64,000 nucleotides of DNA from Lasiosphaeria ovina. Its lineage: Eukaryota > Ascomycota > Sordariomycetes > Sordariales > Lasiosphaeriaceae. Position 1 is the first letter of the stretch. The number at the start of each line of letters is the position of its first letter. The position numbers and the translations under genes were made by a program. The notes below the pieces were generated by a model. It made no database searches, had not been told where the DNA came from, and saw only the letters and a program-made list of their open reading frames with translations. Where the stretch lies: contig JAULSN010000003.1 in the NCBI GenBank assembly GCA_033439765.1, forward strand, positions 930,001 to 994,000, written 5' to 3'. Below, piece by piece: positions 59,019 to 64,000 of this stretch.

Positions 59019-59105
59019 GGTTCTCGAGAGGGCGATGCTGCCGTTGCGATTGCGTGAAAAGTTGTCGAGGCAAGTTGATGGACCCACTCAGATGGTGGAA
59101 ATCCA

Positions 59106-59138
59106 CTATATGAGTGGGCCCGCGTGCGGTCTCATTGG
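59106..59138 (-). promoter_or_regulatory. Core promoter of the JmjC gene
   Basis: On the minus strand a CCAAT box (59134-59138) is followed by TATA-like CATATAG (59106-59112), about 90 bp before the ATG at 59018. Confidence 0.4.
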
Positions 59139-59729
59139 CTCAGGGGAGAGCCGGCAGCTAGCTGCGCGGGATGACCGGCGGTCTGGTGGCTGGGCGGTCG
59201 GCTTACCAAATGCATCCGCGGGCGATTTGCTCAGCGCTGACACGCAACCGTTGCTGGTGTCAGCGTGCTGCCCCGGCGCTTCTCGAATGCGGGGCTGGTG
59301 AGGGGAAGTGGCTCTGAGGAAAGCTGAAGAAAACAGAAGCGCAAAAACGTCGCGCTCCCCCATCCACGAGTCCCGCGTACCAGGTTGGCGCTTCAATGTC
59401 CTGCTCCTCCGAGTGTGGCTCACACCGGCTCTCGATCCTACCGTAGCTCGGTAGGGTCGTCCCCACTGTTGAGAGCGCCTACCAGGACCTTCCATTCTCT
59501 CATGCACACTCCCTAAGGGCTCCTGCTGTATGGTCGAGAGAGCGGCGTGCGGGGTAAAAAGCAACTACTACTCCAATGGTTCTAGATACCTGGGCACCGA
59601 AACCCCAAAGCCGGTGTGAACCCCACCGAGCCGGTGGACACACGCAACCCAGAGAGCTGGAGGTATGAGGCTCCTGTCGTGAAGAAAGGGGAGGGACCAC
59701 GATAATGTTTAGTTAGGCCCTACTCCCGA
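59139..59729. other. Intergenic
   Basis: GC-rich, with overlapping frames on the minus strand (59106-59564, 59260-59466) that show no domain and overlap the JmjC promoter. No support for a gene. Confidence 0.45.
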
Positions 59730-60183
59730 CGACCTTCCTCCCGGCATCATTTTGGATCAGATCGGCCCTTGTTCTCACCTGTCCTTCCGCGACTTCCTAG
59801 TTGACCCAGCCAAGCGTACCAAGAGTGAGTTTTGAATAGACGAGGCAAAATATCACAAGACGCTTGCGAAAGATGTATCCGACTGATAGGCCAATGCCTG
59901 AAACAAGATATCTGCGATTTAAAGGTGCCGGGAAAGCTGCGGTTAGAGGTCAACTAGTAGACTATCAGCGCTAACCTGCCGCCTGCCGTTCAGTATGCTT
60001 GTTAGTACTGGGTCCACCACCCGAAAAAAAGCAAACATAATATAGAGGACGACGACTTTGTTCACACCTTCCTGGCAAGCCATCTCCTCCACTGGCTTGA
60101 GGCTTTATCTGTCCTGGGAAGACTCTCTGATGGGGTACTGTTCATAAGAACGCTTCTGCATACCGCCCAGGCCAGTTAATAGT
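59730..60183 (+). pseudogene. NLR (NACHT/HET-E type) remnant, post-NACHT region
   Basis: Translation gives the characteristic fungal NLR stretch after the NACHT ATPase: HLSFRDFLVDPAKRTKSEF (59777 on), a TGA where Trp is expected, IDEAKYHKTLAK, a 1-base shift, CIRLIGQCLKQDICDLK, a TAG, LPPAVQYAC, a TAG for Leu, YWVHHPKKSKHNIEDDDF, and finally HTFLASHLLHWLEALSVLG. The NACHT domain itself and any effector or repeat domain are missing. Such STAND proteins mediate allorecognition or innate immunity in fungi. The nonsense changes (TGG to TGA, TTG to TAG) are G-to-A type. Confidence 0.8.
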
Positions 60184-60354
60184 ACCTCATAATACTATAT
60201 GGTTACTAATTATTATTCGTTATAGCTAGAAGACAACTAGCGCTGATATCTCTTTCTCTATTTATTTCATTATAGTGTGCCACAGGAAGGGTCCGGGGGA
60301 CACCGTTAATTTATAGCCGTAAATAGTATTCTAGAGAACAAGCAAGAGGACTAT

Positions 60355-60799
60355 AGTTAGCCGGCAGTTCGTCATTACCTACGAACGAACAGCCTACTAT
60401 CACTGGTCTGACCCTAACGGCTGGTCCCCCGATGCCTCGGAGGACGACTACGACGACGCTGATCTGGCCGAGCAGCTCCACACGGGCTGTATCGATCCCA
60501 GGGTTATGACGCGGTCGTCCCACCACTACCGCCACGACGCACGGGCGGGCGAGGACACATATTCACCATGACAGTTCTCTTCAGGCTCACCAACATCATC
60601 ATTATCATCATCGCAAGGACGTATTCGGGAAGGGTTCGTGGCTACATCCTCACCACCACCGTCCGCGTTCGTCCCCGAGTTTGGTGCACTCGTCCGCTAC
60701 GTGTACGGCTACTAACTGGCCGAGGGAGGTCGGCTGCGTCAACTTGTGGCAGCCTTCTCTGCTTTCGCAGTAGACGATGTGTTTAACTTGGAACGGTAG
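60355..60799 (+). pseudogene. Possible degraded gene, BTB-protein-like end
   Basis: One plus frame has protein-like content with few stops: SRQFVITYERTAYYHWSDPN, an acidic EDDYDDADLAEQLHTG, then after a TGA and a Ser-rich linker FVPEFGALVRYVYGY, a TAA, and LAEGGRLRQLVAAFSAFAVDD. The last part resembles the C-terminal helices of fungal BTB/POZ proteins. Low confidence. Confidence 0.25.
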
Positions 60800-61670
60800 C
60801 CGGCGTTATTGGAGGAGGTGCCCGCCTTTGCCGCTGGTTTGGTTGGTCAGATGATGTATCGATCCAATTGACTGCCGCATGCATGTCAGGCAGGATCTTA
60901 TCCCCTGCGATGTGCCGTGCCAAATGGTATGTTCGAGTTGGTTGGGGTTGAGGATTATAGGTACACGATAACTTCAGGAACGAAATATATGAATAGTTGT
61001 TGGAGGACACGCCGAGACGAGAAACGCAACACCCCATGTCCCGTTGAGTGAACTTCTGCTCTCAGACATATACTGCTCCTCATTCTGTATATCAATTCCA
61101 TATTGTTTGTCTCCTTCTCCAGATACTCTATCGCTGCTGGCTGCGTCTGACGGGTTCGAAATCATGAACACGGAGGCACAAGTCTATCCCATCAAGTCAT
61201 CAGAGAGATTTACATCGTGTCGCGTTCTACGAGAAAACTGCGTTTACTGATGCCAGACTGACTGCGTTCCTCGCTAGAGTGTTTGCTTCCTTTGGCTGTA
61301 GGTGGACTTTGCGGTTTGGTAGGCTGTGTGAACTTTGTCCGGGACTCCTGCAATCGTCCGTGGCTGTGTGCGTTGCGGCCTCCGCGTGGTGGTGCCGATT
61401 CCCGTCGACTCTGCGTAGGGGTGCGTTCCTGTGCTCCTGTGCTCGCCATCCCTGATTTGTGCCAACGGGCTCCGCTGCCCTGGCCTGAGGTTATGGGCGC
61501 ACAAATCCAACAAAAAGTGGTGAGAAGCAGGCTTGGTGAGAAGTTTGGATGTAAGCAGCACAGGGGTCCAACGTTGGGGTCGTCGACCTTCCGGAGGTGC
61601 AGGGGGGGGGGGGGGCGGGCTAATAAAAGAACTCACCTCCTGCCCTGGATCTGACTGTCGTTGAGGCTCG

Positions 61671-61735
61671 AGCTGACGACGGTTAGTTATAAGCTGACGA
61701 CCGGTAAGTTATAAGCTGACGACCGGTTAGTTATA
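61671..61735 (+). repeat. Three tandem copies of a 21-22 bp unit
   Basis: Units beginning AGCTGACGAC at 61671, 61692 and 61714, each ending GTTATA; unit one lacks one C. Confidence 0.85.
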
Positions 61736-62245
61736 TATGTTATTAATCACCAACAGAGCTCGGGTCACCAACCAACGGGCGGCAGCAGGGCAAAACAAAC
61801 TCCATGTCTAGCATCTCTCACTTTTAGTTTTTTTAGATTATTAATTTCTATTTCGGAGAAAGCCGGAACAGCTCGACCAACGTAGTAAAAAACTTTGCCT
61901 GTTTATGCTGCCCAACTCCTTAGTCGGGGGATAGTGTCGTCCCCTTTTCTTTCCCACCCAGTCTCGTAAACAAACCAGGCCAATAACATGGCATGTGAGG
62001 CGGCAGCGGCTAGATCGTAATTTAATGTGGCCGGCCGCAGAACCCAACACATCGACGGCATCCAACAGGCTTGTTGGGTCTGTTTAGGCGGCGAGGTTCA
62101 ATCGACCTGCCGGCCTGAAACTGTTACGAGCAGAGAGAGACAGAGAGTCGAGAATCTCACGCGTCCGCGCCCCCTCCGTAAAATAAATCTGTTGGCAGTT
62201 GCCGCCAACCATCCCTCTGCAATCTGGAGTTTCAGGGCAGGTCAG

Positions 62246-62277
62246 CTGCTACTGCTGCTGCTGATGATGATGATGAC
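62246..62277 (+). repeat. (CTG)n(ATG)n microsatellite
   Basis: CTGCTGCTGATGATGATGATG tract of about 30 bp just upstream of the small ORF promoter. Confidence 0.8.
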
Positions 62278-62346
62278 GTTTACTTGCTCGGTCCGTTGAC
62301 TCTAACCTGGACTCCATCGCTACGAGCTCCCGACCTCGCTGCTAGG

Positions 62347-62352
62347 TATAAA
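62347..62352 (+). promoter_or_regulatory. TATAAA box
   Basis: TATAAA 195 bp before the ATG at 62547, followed by a pyrimidine-rich leader, as in many fungal promoters. Confidence 0.4.
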
Positions 62353-62546
62353 GCCAAGAGCATTACCCCGAGAAGATTAGGAGAAAAAAACAGCAAGCTA
62401 TCCACAACAATCCCAACCCAACAACATTCTAACATCGACTTTCTTTCCAAAACCTTCATCCAGCTCCAATACCTGTTTCCTCCCATTCATCAACAGCTTC
62501 CCTTTTGCACATCCCTGGTTTTTTTGGTTTTTTTGACACCGTTACA

Positions 62547-62759
62547 ATGTGCCACTGGTTTGTCAACGGCTACGCCTGCGGCCACGTCATCGTCGAGGCA
62601 TGGCAGCCGACACCCGGAGCCGGATGCCAAAACAACAACGGGCAGGCGACGCATCCGAGGGGCACGCCGGGGGCCACCAATCATGGCACCCCCGTAGCAG
62701 GGAAGTGCAACCCTCAATGCACGAACAAGATACCCCCGCCTGCCCCGGTCCGCCGTTGA
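62547..62759 (+). CDS. Small Cys-containing protein of 70 residues
   Basis: The ATG at 62547 is preceded by GTTACA and a T-rich leader; an upstream in-frame ATG at 62505 is less likely. The protein starts MCHWFVNGYACGH, a start type (MC...YxCGH) shared by many short fungal proteins of unknown role. It has five Cys (2, 11, 27, 54, 58), a Gly/Pro/Thr-rich middle and a basic end. No signal peptide. Either a small metal-binding protein or a by-chance ORF; an appropriately placed TATAAA supports the former. Confidence 0.5.
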   Translation: MCHWFVNGYACGHVIVEAWQPTPGAGCQNNNGQATHPRGTPGATNHGTPVAGKCNPQCTNKIPPPAPVRR

Positions 62760-63191
62760 GTGCCTACCTACCTTGATACCTACCTAGGTACCAAGAACGT
62801 ATCAAGGTACACTTTTTAACAGGTAAGTTTGCGCTCCCCAACCTAACAATTCCTTTCTTTTGCCTCTGATACACACTAACATCTATTACCGCCCCCTTTA
62901 TACAGTTCCTACTTCGGTAGGTAGCTATTATCGGGACTGCTTTGCTGGCAGGGCAGTTGGTAGTTAGTATAGTGAGAAAAGAGGGGACTACTTTTTCTCT
63001 CGGCTAATGGTCGTTTGCTTGGATACGGAGCTTACTTTGTTTACTTTGTTGGCTTTAGCTCTCAAATAGGTAAATGTGCTGGGCACAAATACTAAACCAC
63101 TCGTTTCGTCGTTGACTGCTTGTACCTAACAACCTCGGTGATAACGAGAACGTGTAATATCGCCGTTAAGGAGGCATCGGCTCCGTAATCT
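62760..63191. other. Intergenic
   Basis: No gene seen. Direct and inverted copies of TACCTACCTTGATACC / GTATCAAGGTA occur at 62763-62810. Confidence 0.4.
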
Positions 63192-64000
63192 TTAGTGATT
63201 TTCCAAAATTGAAGCTGTTGGCAGTGTGCCCCAACTTTTGGCCGAATAATCCAATAAGTCGGCTTCCGCGTTGGCATCAGTTGGGAAATTGAGAAGGTCA
63301 AGATAGACTGTATGGGACTCTGCAAGTACCGTATGTGCTAGGCGAATGCTGAACGTATGCGCCCATATTGCAAAAGTTGGACCCGACAAGGACGCAGCGA
63401 AAGGGGGAGAAACTCCCTCGCCGTCTGATGGAGGAAGTAGGTCTTCTCGTCGTGCACCGTGACAAATAGCCCATACCACTCTCGGAGACGCAGCTTGAAC
63501 GCTTTGTCGGGTTCTAGGTAGGGGGTGTCCAGGGTTAAGCCGAGTTCAATTTGCATCTCGCGAAGCGTGAGCGGGCGGTATGCGGCGAGGAGGATGAGAA
63601 TAGCTGTCCTGGTTTCGTTTGGTTTGGTGGATCGGCTCAAGATCTTCTCGTACGCCTCGTCTACCGTGGCGGGTAGGAGAACGGCCTCGTCAACTCCTCG
63701 AACGGTGCTTTTGATAGTGGTGTTTTCCAAGTAATCGAAGACGAGGTATAACTAGAGATATGTTCGATGACTAATGCCCATAAGGCGTTATCTTCGGTTT
63801 TTCCTGAGGTCGTCGTTGAACTTGCTCATCCGGCCAACTCGGTACTCGATGACCGAATTGATATCCTCACAAATGGTCTCTGAATCATCATCGCCCTTGA
63901 TTCGGATGTTGGGAAATGTCTTCTCGAACTTTTGAATGTCCTGGATCGTGCCTTCGTAGGGTCGACTGGCAATGAGGATATCCATAAGGCGAGAAAGGGG
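63192..64000 (-). pseudogene. NLR (NACHT domain) gene remnant, cut by window end
   Basis: A single frame from the window edge to 63338 encodes the distal NACHT part and following helices: DILIASRPYEGTIQDIQKFE (sensor region), INSVIEYRVGRMSKFNDDL, then TAA (63788-63790), GISHRTYL, TAG at 63752-63754 where Trp is expected, LYLVFDYLEN, ATVDEAYEKILSRS, LILLAAYRPLTLREMQIELG, FLHQTAREFL. A frameshift moves to another frame (63192-63479), which carries IRLAHTVLAESHTVYLDLLN and LLDYSAKSWGT. Both nonsense codons are explained by one transition each. The N-terminal effector domain and Walker A would lie beyond 64000. Confidence 0.82.

Larger units (their letters stand above)
60800..62340. other. Intergenic, repeats only
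   Basis: Small overlapping frames with no domain. A G-run of 13 lies at 61601-61613. No RNA gene found. Confidence 0.4.

Noticed and set aside
59106..59564. 152-codon minus-strand frame
   Set aside because: Overlaps the JmjC promoter and has no recognisable content.
61274..61654. Opposing 120-codon frames
   Set aside because: Low-complexity Pro/Arg/Gly sequence on both strands, includes a G13 run.

Overview
The window is a piece of a filamentous ascomycete nuclear genome (Pezizomycotina, most likely a Sordariomycete). This follows from the short GT-AG introns with a CTAAC-type branch site, the gene families present (FHA-like/kinase proteins, NACHT-type NLRs, a JmjC protein, a fungal transcription-factor MHR domain, a cysteine-rich secreted protein), and the transposons (pogo/Fot1-like, Ty3/gypsy chromovirus, Ty1/copia). 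Most transposon copies carry the footprint of repeat-induced point mutation (RIP): mass C-to-T and G-to-A changes with CAG/CAA/TGG turned into stops.

Left arm (1-18460): three plus-strand paralogues encode an FHA-like N-terminal domain followed by a protein kinase domain (77-2220, 5436-7020, 8265-10379). All three share one intron position inside the kinase domain. The outer two look intact; the middle one is frameshifted and has lost catalytic motifs. A pogo element (3395-5256) sits between copies 1 and 2. Then come a decayed fungal transcription-factor gene (11358-12459), an intact secreted cysteine-rich protein (14501-15184), some unrecognised coding remnants, and a gene (17855-18460) cut by the next pogo element.

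Centre (18461-54726): a transposon graveyard with insertions inside insertions, ordered by target-site duplications (TSDs) I could read directly. Pogo-B (from 18461) was hit by Pogo-C (19437-21297) and by Gypsy-1 (21371-34192, TSD TTTTA). Gypsy-1 was itself hit by Gypsy-2 (21687-28434, TSD GCAGG). Next to the Pogo-B remnant lies Gypsy-3 (34406-53159, LTRs with discordant flanks), which contains Copia-1 (38679-44622, TSD TTATT) and Gypsy-4 (45304-51323, TSD CTTAG). Gypsy-1 and Gypsy-4 are the same chromodomain-bearing family but have different LTR upstream halves. A tRNA-like sequence lies antisense in the 3' untranslated part of Gypsy-1. Right of Gypsy-3 are an integrase remnant, a GC-richer island with imperfect inverted ends, an LTR-like piece and a 71-bp minisatellite.

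Right arm (56394-64000): an intact 874-residue JmjC-like protein gene on the minus strand stands between wrecked NLR genes, one at 59730-60183 (+) and one running off the window end (63192-64000, -), both with RIP-type nonsense mutations. A short intact Cys-rich ORF lies at 62547-62759.

The window reads as an accessory, transposon-loaded compartment: a few surviving signalling, chromatin or secreted-protein genes embedded in RIP-silenced repeats and dead immune-type genes.
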